In this document: positions 1-8,819 of the stretch, one piece after another
Layout: every line of letters starts with the position of its first letter
Position numbering within the stretch: the first letter of the stretch is position 1
Assembly: GCA_910584065.1 (NCBI GenBank)
Contig: CAJTZN010000013.1
Span: forward strand, 1-64,000
Reading direction: 5' to 3'
DNA: 64,000 nucleotides
DNA from: an uncultured Eubacterium sp.
GTDB lineage: Bacteria > Bacillota > Clostridia > Lachnospirales > Lachnospiraceae
Program-made: the position numbers and the translations under genes
The notes under the pieces: generated by a model
Seen by the model: only the letters and a program-made list of their open reading frames with translations
Told to the model about the DNA's origin: nothing
The model's database searches: none

Positions 1-49
1 GACAAATCCAAATTTCTATTTTGGATATTCCTGTTATCAATAAAACTAG

Positions 50-78
50 TTGCAGATTTTCAAGACAAGGCATATAAT
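50..78 (+). promoter_or_regulatory. Sigma-A type promoter for the antitoxin-like gene
   Basis: A TTGCAG -35 box at 50-55 and a perfect TATAAT -10 box at 73-78 are separated by 17 nt. The predicted start of transcription is near 85, giving a leader of about 50 nt that ends in AGGAG and the ATG at 134. No terminator is visible before hsdR, so this promoter could also serve that gene. Confidence 0.7.
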
Positions 79-133
79 ATACTTATAGATACATGCGAAA
101 TAACTGCACTGTGTTTGCAAAGGAGAAGTCTTT

Positions 134-316
134 ATGGCAGAACAGGTTTTAATTCAATTTAAGGCAGACAAAGCGCTAAAACAGGAAGTAACAGAAATAT
201 ATGAGAGACTTGGAATGGATTTACCTACAGCATTACGTATGTTCATGGCTAAATGCAAAATGGTAAAGGGACTTCCGTTTGAAGTAAAGTTGCCTGAACA
301 GACAATAACAAGATAA
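134..316 (+). CDS. RelB/DinJ-type antitoxin, apparently truncated by a frameshift
   Basis: This 60-residue protein resembles RelB/DinJ antitoxins, which dimerise through an N-terminal ribbon-helix-helix that binds the operator and wrap a toxin with the C-terminal tail. The ribbon-helix-helix part (about residues 4-45, including LGMDLPTALRMFM) looks intact. The frame stops right after LPEQTITR, whereas relatives run to roughly 80-95 residues. In the +1 frame, positions 312-362 read DKIKDEIQAVIAERKR and stop, which resembles the missing family tail. A deletion plus a frameshift is therefore the simplest reading. AGGAG lies 8 nt before the ATG. No toxin gene follows; the next start (427) is hsdR. 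It could be a decayed antitoxin or a DNA-binding orphan. Family call by eye. Confidence 0.7.
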   Translation: MAEQVLIQFKADKALKQEVTEIYERLGMDLPTALRMFMAKCKMVKGLPFEVKLPEQTITR

Positions 317-426
317 AATTAAAGATGAAATCCAGGCAGTAATAGCAGAAAGAAAAAGGTAGATACTTATGGAATATAATGAAAAAGAAACTGTTCACAC
401 ACCCCACAAAACAAGGAGATACGCAT

Positions 427-3400
427 ATGTCTAATTTTGATTTCCTCAAAGCAAAAAACGAATATAACCTCTTTTCCCGAGCCGCCATAGAAGCCGAAAA
501 GATATTTGCTACATCCGCTGCGATGTGTGCCGTTGGCTGCCGGAAAGCCTTAGAACTTGCTGTCAAGTGGGTGTATGCCGCTGACAATACGATAGAAAAA
601 CCATATCGGGATAACCTCCAGTCCCTGATCCATGAGCCGACATTTCGATTTGCCATGGATGGCAGGACATGGAAAAAACTCCCCTTTATCGTTAAATTGG
701 GGAATCTGGCCGTACATACCGAGAGGAATATAACGACAGGTGATGTCATCGCTTCTCTGAGGGGATTGTTTGAGTTTATTGAATGGATTGATTACTGCTA
801 CGGAACCACATACGAGGAAAGGGAGTTCGACGAGGCCCTCATTCCCAAAGAAAAACGTAATATCGATCGCCAAAAGATAAAAAAACAGGAAGGCCTCTTG
901 GAAGAAAAAGAAGCCGTGATTCGTGAACTGCAAAAACAGATTGAGGAAATGTCAGTTTCCTATACAAAGTCCAAAGAAGCAAATCAAAACAGCAGGGAAT
1001 TCGAGCCAGAAGATATTACGGAATTCGAAACGCGAAAGCGTTATATCGATGTGGATCTGAAATTTTTGGGGTGGAAACTGGAAGGAGAGTCAGCAGATGT
1101 CTGGGAGGAATACCCGCTTGAAGACATGGCCGGAAATCCGGGACAGAAAGGGTACGCGGACTACGTTCTATTTGGGAAAGACGGACTTCCTTTGGCGGTA
1201 ATCGAAGCGAAAAGATCCGGCAAGGATCCAAATACCGGAAGAAAACAGGCCCTTCTGTATGCGGATTGTCTTGAAAGAAAGTTCAAAAGAAGACCGATGA
1301 TATTTACAACGAACGGTTTCGAGACGTATTTCTGGGATGATACCGACGGCCCGGGACGGCAGGTAAGCGGACTGTTCAGTAAAGATGACTTGCAGAAACT
1401 TATGAACCGCAGGCAGGAAAAAAAGAGGCTGTCGGACGTGGTTATTGATGATAAGATCACCGATCGTTATTATCAGAAAGAGGCGATCAGGGCCGTATGT
1501 GATAATGTGGCGGCCGGATTTCGGAAGAATCTTCTCGTGATGGCTACCGGTACGGGGAAAACCAGAACGTCTTCGAGTCTAACCGATGTCCTGAGCAGGG
1601 GCGGCTATGTCACGAATATCCTTTTTCTGGCAGACAGAACCGCGCTCGTAAAGCAGGCGAAAGATGATTTTAAGAATTATCTGCCGGACATGTCTTTGTG
1701 CAATCTTTGCGAGAGTAAGGATGACCGAAACGCGAGGATTGTTTTCTCCACGTATCCAACGATGTTAAACGCCATCGACTGCGTCAGGACAAACGATGGA
1801 TTTCCCTTATTTTCACCGGCGCATTTCGATCTGATCATCATTGACGAAAGCCATAGAAGTATATTCAAAAAATACAGGGCGATATTTGCGTATTTTGACG
1901 CGGTACTCGTAGGTTTGACAGCTACTCCGAAGACGGATGTTGATAGAAATACCTATGATTTTTTCGAAATGGAACATGGGGTTCCTACTTACGCATACGA
2001 CTACGAAACGGCGGTAAATGTTGATCATGTGCTGGTGCCCTATTACAATTATGAAGTGGGGACAAAATTTATGGAAGAAGGTATTACGTATGAGGAACTT
2101 TCCGAAGAAGATAAGGTGCGATATGAGGATGATTTCACGGAAGATGGAAATATGCCCGAGTTTATCCCTTCTTCTGAACTGAATACGTTTGTGTTCAATG
2201 AATCAACTGTCGATATGGTTCTCCAGGATCTTATGCAGAGAGGGATTAAGATTGAAGGGGGAAATAAGGTAGGGAAGACAATCCTATTTGCGCAAAATAA
2301 AAAACATGCGGAATTTATATTGCAAAGGTTTGATAAACTGTATCCTCATTTAAAGGGTACATTTGCCCAGAGGATCATTTGTGATGACGCTTATGCGGAA
2401 ACGATCATCGACGATTTCAAAAAGCCGGATTCCGATCCGTTTATTGCCATTTCCGTCGATATGATGGATACGGGAATCGATGTACCAGAGTGTGTAAATT
2501 TGGTGTTTTTCAAAAAGGTTCGTTCCAAAACAAAATTCTGGCAGATGATTGGGAGGGGGACGAGACTGGCTCCCGAGCTGACGTGTATGGATGAAATAGA
2601 GGGAGAATACACGGGGAAAAATAAATTCCTCATCTTTGATTACTGTGGAAATTTCGAGTTTTTCAGGGAAACGCCAAATGGCTATGAAAGCAAGGAAAAT
2701 AAGACGCTGGCAGAAAGTATTTACAGCAGGGAAGTCACGTTGGTCGCGGCGCTGCAGGATAACCTGTTCGTGAATGTAGAGTATCAGGAGATCAGGGATG
2801 AGTATGCAGCGGACTGTTATAACAGGATCATGGCATTGAACCACGCCCTTGTTTCTGTGCGGCTGCAGAAAAAATACGTAGAAAAATTTAAACAGGAAAA
2901 GGCGTTTGATCATATTAGTGAAACGGATAAAAGAGAATTGATCAGTCATATAGCGCCGCTCGTATTCTTTGAGGAGAAAGACGAATATGCGCTCCGCTTT
3001 GATAATTTTATGTATGGTTTGATCATTGCGCACATTGATCAGCTTCCGAGATTGAAACATGCCAAACAAGTACTTTGCCATACGGCGTCTATGCTGGAAG
3101 AGAGGAGCACGATACCGCAGATCAAAGAGAAGATGGGGCTTATTAAAGAAATCAACACGGACCAATTTTGGGATTCTCAGGATATTCTTGGATTTGAGAG
3201 GGTTCGCAAGGAATTGAGGGGCCTCGTCAAGTTTCTGGTTGATGATTCGACGAAAAGGGAATCCGTGATCACGCATCTGAACGATCCGATCATTAAAATT
3301 CGTGAAGGTGAAGGGTTGGATCCCGCTTATGATTTTGAGGACTACAGGAAAAAGGTAAACCGTTATGTGGAAGAGAACGGAAATTCACTGGCAATATATA

Positions 3401-3798
3401 AATTGAAGAAGAATATCCGATTAAGTGAAGCCGATTTTAAAGAACTGGAACGGGTTCTGACAACCGAACTGGGAAGCAAAGAAGATTATGAGCGGGAATT
3501 TGGTGATACGCCGTTTGGCCTCTTGATCCGGAAAATCGCGAAGCTGGATCATGAGGCGGCGATGAGTGCATTTTCTAACTTTATCAACGACGAGTCATTG
3601 AATCAGAAGCAGATCGCATTTTTGAACAAGATCATCCATCATGTAGAACAGAACGGATACATGGAGGATGTCGCCGAACTGATGAAACCACCATTTGATA
3701 AGCCGGTCAGTTTTATCAAGATGTTTGATACGAAAACGAGATCCGAGATCGTGCGGACCCTGGATCAGATAAAGGAAAATGCAGTCATAACAGCATAG
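427..3798 (+). CDS. hsdR: Type I restriction endonuclease R subunit (HsdR), no hsdM/hsdS in view
   Basis: HsdR is the motor and nuclease subunit of type I restriction complexes, translocating DNA in an ATP-dependent way before cleavage. The 1,123-residue protein starts at ATG 427, 8 nt after AAGGAG; an upstream in-frame ATG (379) lacks such a site. In order it shows a DUF4145-like helical N-terminus (about 1-115), a charged coiled-coil stretch (about 130-190), a PD-(D/E)xK nuclease core (GYADYVLF near 242 and VIEAKR near 260), Walker A MATGTGKT (about 371), DESH (about 471), TATPK (about 498) and helicase motif VI MIGRGTR (about 707), followed by an EcoEI-like C-terminal region. All key motifs are present. 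The methylase and specificity genes are absent to the right, and only a broken antitoxin lies to the left. Partners may lie before the window. Confidence 0.88.
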   Translation: MSNFDFLKAKNEYNLFSRAAIEAEKIFATSAAMCAVGCRKALELAVKWVYAADNTIEKPYRDNLQSLIHEPTFRFAMDGRTWKKLPFIVKLGNLAVHTERNITTGDVIASLRGLFEFIEWIDYCYGTTYEEREFDEALIPKEKRNIDRQKIKKQEGLLEEKEAVIRELQKQIEEMSVSYTKSKEANQNSREFEPEDITEFETRKRYIDVDLKFLGWKLEGESADVWEEYPLEDMAGNPGQKGYADYVLFGKDGLPLAVIEAKRSGKDPNTGRKQALLYADCLERKFKRRPMIFTTNGFETYFWDDTDGPGRQVSGLFSKDDLQKLMNRRQEKKRLSDVVIDDKITDRYYQKEAIRAVCDNVAAGFRKNLLVMATGTGKTRTSSSLTDVLSRGGYVTNILFLADRTALVKQAKDDFKNYLPDMSLCNLCESKDDRNARIVFSTYPTMLNAIDCVRTNDGFPLFSPAHFDLIIIDESHRSIFKKYRAIFAYFDAVLVGLTATPKTDVDRNTYDFFEMEHGVPTYAYDYETAVNVDHVLVPYYNYEVGTKFMEEGITYEELSEEDKVRYEDDFTEDGNMPEFIPSSELNTFVFNESTVDMVLQDLMQRGIKIEGGNKVGKTILFAQNKKHAEFILQRFDKLYPHLKGTFAQRIICDDAYAETIIDDFKKPDSDPFIAISVDMMDTGIDVPECVNLVFFKKVRSKTKFWQMIGRGTRLAPELTCMDEIEGEYTGKNKFLIFDYCGNFEFFRETPNGYESKENKTLAESIYSREVTLVAALQDNLFVNVEYQEIRDEYAADCYNRIMALNHALVSVRLQKKYVEKFKQEKAFDHISETDKRELISHIAPLVFFEEKDEYALRFDNFMYGLIIAHIDQLPRLKHAKQVLCHTASMLEERSTIPQIKEKMGLIKEINTDQFWDSQDILGFERVRKELRGLVKFLVDDSTKRESVITHLNDPIIKIREGEGLDPAYDFEDYRKKVNRYVEENGNSLAIYKLKKNIRLSEADFKELERVLTTELGSKEDYEREFGDTPFGLLIRKIAKLDHEAAMSAFSNFINDESLNQKQIAFLNKIIHHVEQNGYMEDVAELMKPPFDKPVSFIKMFDTKTRSEIVRTLDQIKENAVITA

Positions 3799-3812
3799 AG
3801 GAGTTGTTACAT

Positions 3813-5288
3813 ATGGCAAAAAGAAACGTTTTGGCCTGCCTGCTGTTTGCCTCCTGCCTGGTGGTCAGCGGCTGCGGCGGGGAATATACCGGAGAAAACC
3901 GGGCGGCATCCAGCGGCGAGCGGCAGGAACGCAGCGCCAGCGGGGGAACCGTTTCCGGCAGCGCGGTTCAGGACGAATCGGCAAAAGACGAAAAGAAACT
4001 GCGCTATAGTACGGATAAGAATTCGTATTATGAGGATATGGACGACGATTATATCAGCGGCATTATGCAGATCAGATTGGACGGTACCCATAAAAAGAAA
4101 ATAGTGAATGCTCCGGATGAAGATTATGACTGCCATTTGCAATATGTGGACGAGAACTGGCTGTGTTATGACCTCCTGGGAAATGGCGGATGTGTATTAT
4201 ACCGGGTTCCGATGGCAAAAGACGCGCAGGGATATGATGAGGTTAGGGTTTCCGAAACCGAGGAGTTATTTCGCGATGATCATATAAGTGCTGCCTGTTG
4301 GAGTTCCCGTGATATGATCTACGAGAATGGAAGAGGGAAAATCGTGCGATACAATCTGCAGAACAAAAGGCGGGTCGGCGAGTGGAACTTTTCCGAATTT
4401 GGCGTGGGGGAAGAAACAGAGTTCGACTTTGCCCGTCTGAAGGATTCGATCATAGCCTATGCCCAGCCCGAGGGCATTTACGCATTGTCTGGCGATGCTG
4501 TTTCCTGGAGAAAATGCAGTGAACGCAGGACTGGGTATGCACATAACATCGCACAGACTGAAAACAGTGTTTTTTCTGCAGAAGACACATTGACCCAGAA
4601 AGATGACGAAAAAAACATTCATATTTGGAAATGTGACGGGAAGTCCGCGCAGAGTTTTATCACGGGAGGTCAGGTGAAACAGGCGGTAAGGGGTGCGAGA
4701 GGGATTGAAGATGGTGTGATAGAAAGCCTTGAACTGACGGGCATTTACGCAAACGATGACAGGCTTTACGTGCAGATGGAATTGTGCTGGGATGAGGGTG
4801 ATATGTTACGGGTAGAATACCTTTTGTTCAGTCAGGGCGAAAACGAGACGGAACTTCGTTATGAAACGGAACTTGTGGCGGCGATGCAGTCATTGGTAAA
4901 GTACCGGACCGGGAGATGGGAAGTGTGGGATCCGGATACGCGTACGCTGGAAAAGGTCTGCCATGAGCATGTCATTGTCAATGATGCGAAATGCATAGCT
5001 ATGGCAGGTGGAAAAGCGTATCTTAGCCTTTATGATCATGAAAAGGACGCTGGCCGGCTGGGATGTTATTCGCTTGACACCGGCCAGTGCGAACTGATCA
5101 CAAAAGAAGAAGCGCAGCGGTGCGGACTGGAATACCAGACAGAGGATATGGAGGATTCATTGTTGAGTGTGTTTGATAAAGAGCGGGAGGGAAATCCGTT
5201 CACGGATATTGAGGGGGTTCCGGTTCAGGATAAATTCATTTGGCGGGAAGTTTCTCCTGCACCGGCTGCGGCAGCTTCTCATACGTAA
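3813..5288 (+). CDS. Secreted lipoprotein of unknown function, DUF5050-like repeats
   Basis: This is a 491-residue lipoprotein. A basic N-terminus and hydrophobic segment end in the lipobox LVVSGC (lipidated Cys about 21), then a low-complexity Ser/Gly/Arg linker to about residue 60. The body has repeated segments such as IMQIRLDGTHKKKI and LYRVPMAKD, which recall beta-propeller proteins of the DUF5050 type; this is resemblance, not proof. The start is taken at ATG 3813, 9 nt after GAGGAG (3798-3803); the TTG at 3804 is too close to that site. It begins 14 nt after hsdR stops, so it may be co-transcribed. Its 3' end overlaps the opposite-strand gene ending at 5236 by 53 bp. A smaller lipoprotein at 40463-41665 has a similar style but is not clearly homologous. 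Confidence 0.75.
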   Translation: MAKRNVLACLLFASCLVVSGCGGEYTGENRAASSGERQERSASGGTVSGSAVQDESAKDEKKLRYSTDKNSYYEDMDDDYISGIMQIRLDGTHKKKIVNAPDEDYDCHLQYVDENWLCYDLLGNGGCVLYRVPMAKDAQGYDEVRVSETEELFRDDHISAACWSSRDMIYENGRGKIVRYNLQNKRRVGEWNFSEFGVGEETEFDFARLKDSIIAYAQPEGIYALSGDAVSWRKCSERRTGYAHNIAQTENSVFSAEDTLTQKDDEKNIHIWKCDGKSAQSFITGGQVKQAVRGARGIEDGVIESLELTGIYANDDRLYVQMELCWDEGDMLRVEYLLFSQGENETELRYETELVAAMQSLVKYRTGRWEVWDPDTRTLEKVCHEHVIVNDAKCIAMAGGKAYLSLYDHEKDAGRLGCYSLDTGQCELITKEEAQRCGLEYQTEDMEDSLLSVFDKEREGNPFTDIEGVPVQDKFIWREVSPAPAAAASHT

Positions 5289-5574
5289 CTTCTTCCCATT
5301 TGTGGACGCCTAATGATCTTACTTCTAAAGATAAGTACGCCCCTTCCCTGAGCTGGCGGGAAGTTTTAAAAGAGAATTCACGCTCCTTGCCATTTTTATC
5401 ATAGCAATCTAACGTGTATTCGTATTTCATGTCCTCATTAGAAGACAATTCTTTCACCTTGCTGTTGTCAACCTTTGTGTAAAAAGTCTCATCATAATTT
5501 TCCATATAATTCAACCCCACAACGGCGCACGCGCCCAAAACCAGCACAATCGCTATAACTGCAAATACTTTCAT
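5236..5574 (-). CDS. YxeA-family (DUF1093-like) small exported protein
   Basis: A 112-residue protein with an N-terminal hydrophobic segment (VFAVIAIVLVLGACAVVG) followed by a small beta-rich domain with an EYTLDCYDKNGKERE-type strand pair, matching the size and layout of the YxeA/DUF1093 family. The function of that family is not established; these are small membrane-anchored or secreted proteins in Firmicutes. The start is ATG at 5574, preceded on the minus strand by AAGGAG at normal spacing; the longer frame from 5637 has no support. Its last 17 codons overlap the end of the convergent lipoprotein gene. The gap to nth (5861) must hold its promoter. Confidence 0.72.
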   Translation of the reverse strand: MKVFAVIAIVLVLGACAVVGLNYMENYDETFYTKVDNSKVKELSSNEDMKYEYTLDCYDKNGKEREFSFKTSRQLREGAYLSLEVRSLGVHKWEEVTYEKLPQPVQEKLPAK

Positions 5575-5815
5575 CTGTTTTTCTCCTTTCGTTTTTGATT
5601 TGCTATCATTATAGATGATTATTTTTCGCGCTTCCATGGATTTTGCTTACATTTATCACCGCATTCTTTCAGTTTCGTAAGATGAGGTAGAACGCATGAA
5701 GAAATTTCCCTCTATGCAATCCCGCTCGAATCATGTATACTATCAATATGTAAATCTCAAAAAGAAGATAACGGAAAGCGAAAATAACGAATAGAGAATG
5801 AAAATGTAGAAATAT

Positions 5816-5839
5816 AAAAACACAAAAACACAAAAACAC
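5816..5839 (+). repeat. Three exact AAAAACAC tandem repeats upstream of nth
   Basis: The octamer AAAAACAC occurs three times in a row (5816-5823, 5824-5831, 5832-5839), about 20 nt before the nth start, in a purine-rich A-rich leader. It may be a slippage-prone spacer. The rest of 5575-5860 has no convincing gene; a TATACT at 5736-5741 is a possible -10 box for nth but has a poor -35. Confidence 0.8.
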
Positions 5840-5860
5840 AATAAAGCATGGAGGAAAAAC

Positions 5861-6490
5861 ATGACAAAAAAACAACGAGCAAATGAAATCATAAAACGCC
5901 TGGAAGAAGAATATCCGCTGGCTGGCTGTTCCCTGGATTATGACGAGGCCTGGAAGCTTCTCGTCAGCGTCCGCCTGGCCGCCCAATGTACCGACGCTAG
6001 AGTAAATATCGTAGTAAAAGACCTGTACGAAAAATATCCATCCCTCGAAGCTTTGGCGGAAGCGGACGTATCCGACATAGAGGAGATCGTCCGCCCGTGC
6101 GGACTCGGCGCGAGCAAGGCGCGGGATATACATAAATGTATGAACGTACTCGTGGCGCAGTACGGAGGAAAAGTGCCGGACGACTTTGACGCCCTTCTCG
6201 GCCTCCCCGGCGTCGGGCGCAAGAGCGCGAACCTCATCATGGGGGATGTGTTCGGAAAACCGGCCATCGTGACTGACACGCACTGCATCCGGCTGACAAA
6301 CCGGATGGGACTTGTCGACGGGGTCAAAGAGCCGAAAAAAGTGGAAATGGAATTATGGAAGATTATACCCGGCGAAAAAGGAAGTGACTTCTGCCATCGG
6401 CTCGTTTACCACGGCAGGGAAATCTGCACGGCGCGCCGGGCGTACTGTGAGCGCTGCTGTGTCAGGGATGTCTGCCGGCAGAAAATCTGA
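5861..6490 (+). CDS. nth: Endonuclease III (DNA glycosylase/AP lyase)
   Basis: This base-excision repair enzyme removes oxidised pyrimidines and nicks the abasic site. The 209-residue protein has the helix-hairpin-helix LPGVGRKSANLIMG with the catalytic Lys, followed by the catalytic Asp in VTDTHCIRL. At the C-terminus the four Cys of the [4Fe-4S] cluster have the classical C-x6-C-x2-C-x5-C spacing (CTARRAYCERCCVRDVC). Length is normal for the family. GGAGG lies just before the ATG. It stands alone, 64 nt before the GH25 gene on the same strand. No regulatory site was recognised. The call is firm. Confidence 0.95.
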   Translation: MTKKQRANEIIKRLEEEYPLAGCSLDYDEAWKLLVSVRLAAQCTDARVNIVVKDLYEKYPSLEALAEADVSDIEEIVRPCGLGASKARDIHKCMNVLVAQYGGKVPDDFDALLGLPGVGRKSANLIMGDVFGKPAIVTDTHCIRLTNRMGLVDGVKEPKKVEMELWKIIPGEKGSDFCHRLVYHGREICTARRAYCERCCVRDVCRQKI

Positions 6491-6554
6491 CAGATGATTT
6501 GATGGAAAATCCGACAGAGAATCCAACGGTAAACTACCGGAAAAGGAGAAACCT

Positions 6555-7325
6555 ATGCGCAAAAAACGAAATTGCCTGATCCTTGCCGCCGTCATCACAG
6601 TGAGCACAGCGGCCATTTTCCTCGCCCTCGTATACTTTAAGATCATTTCCCTGACCGGGGTATGGGCCGCAAAATATGAAATCCAGGGCGTCGATGTGTC
6701 GCATTACCAGGGAGAGATCGACTGGCAGCAGATCCAGGACGCGCCAGTGCAGTTCGCATTTATCAAGGCGACCGAGGGCAGCAGCCATATCGATCAGCGT
6801 TTTGCGTATAATTGGCAGGAGGCGGCGAAAACCGATATGCGCATCGGCGCCTATCACTTTTTCAGCTTTGACAGTCCGCCGCGGACGCAGGCTGAACTGT
6901 TTATCCAGACGGTCGGTTCACTTTCCGGCAAACTGCCGCCGGTCGTCGATGTGGAATATTATGGGGACAAAGAAAAAGACCCGCCCGATGTGGAGGAAAC
7001 GGTGGACCAAATAAAAGAAATGCTCGCCATACTGGAACAGCACTACGGAAAAAAGCCAATTCTCTATACGACCGTTCCGGTATACCACCGATACATTCAG
7101 GGACAGTTTGAAGAATATCCGCTTTGGATACGAAACGTGTATTACACGCCGGATTTCGATCTCGACCGGACATGGATGTTTTGGCAGTACTCGGACAGCA
7201 CGGTGATGGACGGGTATCAGGGGAAGGAAAAATACATTGATCGAAATGTGTTTCACGGAACGAAAGAGGACCTGGATCAGTTACTCGTGCCGATCGCGTC
7301 CCCGAGCCGGATCTGTGTTTCATAA
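6555..7325 (+). CDS. GH25-family lysozyme with N-terminal membrane anchor
   Basis: GH25 muramidases cut the beta-1,4 bond between N-acetylmuramic acid and N-acetylglucosamine in peptidoglycan. After an N-terminal hydrophobic helix (about residues 8-28) with no clear signal cleavage site, the domain begins with GVDVSHYQGEIDW (catalytic-face Asp), continues with FAFIKATEG and has the paired acidic residues in VVDVEYYG. One catalytic domain occupies the whole protein, with no cell-wall binding repeats, so it probably acts as a membrane-tethered wall hydrolase. AAGGAG is placed 6 nt before the ATG. The last 49 bp overlap the 3' end of the convergent psd gene, so the C-terminal tail after DLDQLL is encoded opposite psd. 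Confidence 0.9.
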   Translation: MRKKRNCLILAAVITVSTAAIFLALVYFKIISLTGVWAAKYEIQGVDVSHYQGEIDWQQIQDAPVQFAFIKATEGSSHIDQRFAYNWQEAAKTDMRIGAYHFFSFDSPPRTQAELFIQTVGSLSGKLPPVVDVEYYGDKEKDPPDVEETVDQIKEMLAILEQHYGKKPILYTTVPVYHRYIQGQFEEYPLWIRNVYYTPDFDLDRTWMFWQYSDSTVMDGYQGKEKYIDRNVFHGTKEDLDQLLVPIASPSRICVS

Positions 7326-8140
7326 CCAGCCGCCGTATTTGCCAGCAGATCGTCACGGATCGCGGCCTTGTCTTTCTGTAAGAGCAAAATAATGGTCGAA
7401 CCGCCAAATTCAAAATACCCTTTCTCTTCGCCGCGTGTCACGGCACAGCACTCTTTATGGTTGACGATCTTCCCCACCATCAGTGCGCCGACTTCCATCT
7501 GAACGACAGCGCCGAACTGAGGGGAGCGGATGACCGTATATTCCCTGGCATTTTCCTTGTAGATTGGATAAAAGTCGCCGGCGATCGGATTAACGGTGTG
7601 GAGTTTGCCGGGGATGCGGTAATGTTTCGACTGCGTTCCGCTGACTGCATAGGCGTAACGGTGGTAATCGCTCACCGTGAGACGCAGGATCAGAGCGACG
7701 CCGTCCTGAAAACGTGCGGCAAGCTTCCGGCTCTTGAGCAGCGAGCGCAGCGTATATCTCGTGTGCTTGACGTCAAACGTCTGATCTTCCGTGATTTCAT
7801 AAGCAGAGGCATAACAGTCACACGGACTGATGAGCGTATCGGCGCCGCCGCAGACCGTCCTCGCGCCGGGCCGGAGCCTGCGGGTGAAAAAATCGTTGTA
7901 GGAGCGATAGGAAGTTTTTTCAAAATCATTCATATTGATATGATTGGAGCGGATAAAAGGCCGGATGAAAAGACAGGAGAGCTTAGTGCTCAGAAATTTC
8001 CCCGCCAGTTTCGAAACGCCGGGGCGTACGAGCGGCTTCAGCAGCATGCGTCCGGCCGCGGATGTGTACAGTGTGCGCAAAAGTTTATCCTGCGCGTTAT
8101 CATGATCGGATTTTATCCCATTTCTGTCAATCTGTTTCAT
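7277..8140 (-). CDS. psd: Phosphatidylserine decarboxylase proenzyme
   Basis: It converts phosphatidylserine to phosphatidylethanolamine at the membrane using a pyruvoyl group made by self-cleavage. The 287-residue protein shows the family His in SDYHRYAY, the segment VGALMVGKIVNH, and near the C-terminus FEFGGSTIILL. The Gly-Ser in that last motif is the cleavage site where the pyruvoyl forms (LGST in many relatives, GGST here). It is the last gene of a minus-strand operon, 49 nt after pssA, which makes its substrate, so the pair forms a complete PE pathway from CDP-diacylglycerol. Its final codons overlap the GH25 gene. Confidence 0.92.
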   Translation of the reverse strand: MKQIDRNGIKSDHDNAQDKLLRTLYTSAAGRMLLKPLVRPGVSKLAGKFLSTKLSCLFIRPFIRSNHINMNDFEKTSYRSYNDFFTRRLRPGARTVCGGADTLISPCDCYASAYEITEDQTFDVKHTRYTLRSLLKSRKLAARFQDGVALILRLTVSDYHRYAYAVSGTQSKHYRIPGKLHTVNPIAGDFYPIYKENAREYTVIRSPQFGAVVQMEVGALMVGKIVNHKECCAVTRGEEKGYFEFGGSTIILLLQKDKAAIRDDLLANTAAGYETQIRLGDAIGTSN

Positions 8141-8189
8141 TTTATAAATTCCTTTAATAAAAAAATGTTAGACAATAGACCCTGGCATC

Positions 8190-8819
8190 TCAAAATACGC
8201 CCAGGATCCGCAAAACGACGATTCCCATAAAGACGATGATGAACGCCACCATCGCATTGGACGGCTTATTCAGTTTAAAGTCCAATATATACAAAAAAGC
8301 GATCGCGAGCATGGCGAATGGCAGCGCGGTCAGGAAGAACTGCTCGGACAGGGGGCGGAACATATAGAGGATTGGGAACAGGATCGCGATAGACGTGATT
8401 GGCAGTCCGTGGTAGCATTTGCGGTCCTCGACTTCCGGCTCCGTGTGTTTCAGTTCTTCCAATACGTTAAAATACGCCAGGCGGATGACGCCGCACAGGA
8501 CGAAAATAATCTCCACGGCGATGCCGAACGGATTGTTCAGGCCGAGAGAATAGGCGATGATCGCCGGTGTGACGCCGAAACAGATGGCATCGCAGAGGGA
8601 ATCGATCTGTACGCCGAATATTTCCTGCTCCCGGGTGCGGTTTTTCATGCTCCGGGCCACCTTGCCGTCAAACGTGTCACAGCAGCCCGCCAGCGCAAGG
8701 CATAAAATAGCGATATCATAATTCCCGGTCAGGGATTGCGTAATACCGAACAGTGAAAGGGCGACGCCCAGATAAGTCAGTATCACCGAATAATTGTAAA
8801 AGCCGATCATAACATTCAC
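8190..8819 (-). CDS. pssA: CDP-diacylglycerol-serine O-phosphatidyltransferase
   Basis: This integral membrane CDP-alcohol phosphotransferase joins serine to CDP-diacylglycerol to give phosphatidylserine. The 209-residue protein has several hydrophobic helices and the signature DGKVAR followed by FGVQIDSLCD, giving the metal-binding Asp set. The stretch between AR and the following Gly is 12 residues rather than the 8 of the textbook pattern; from memory, other clostridial PssA proteins share this. Its start codon overlaps the stop of the upstream flippase-like gene (8816-8819, ATGA), indicating translational coupling. It feeds psd directly downstream. Confidence 0.92.
   Translation of the reverse strand: MNVMIGFYNYSVILTYLGVALSLFGITQSLTGNYDIAILCLALAGCCDTFDGKVARSMKNRTREQEIFGVQIDSLCDAICFGVTPAIIAYSLGLNNPFGIAVEIIFVLCGVIRLAYFNVLEELKHTEPEVEDRKCYHGLPITSIAILFPILYMFRPLSEQFFLTALPFAMLAIAFLYILDFKLNKPSNAMVAFIIVFMGIVVLRILGVF

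Noticed and set aside
2350..3276. A 308-codon open frame on the minus strand inside hsdR
   Set aside because: It is fully opposite a strongly supported gene, has odd composition (many Phe/Arg/Ile) and no ribosome-binding site; it is a shadow frame.
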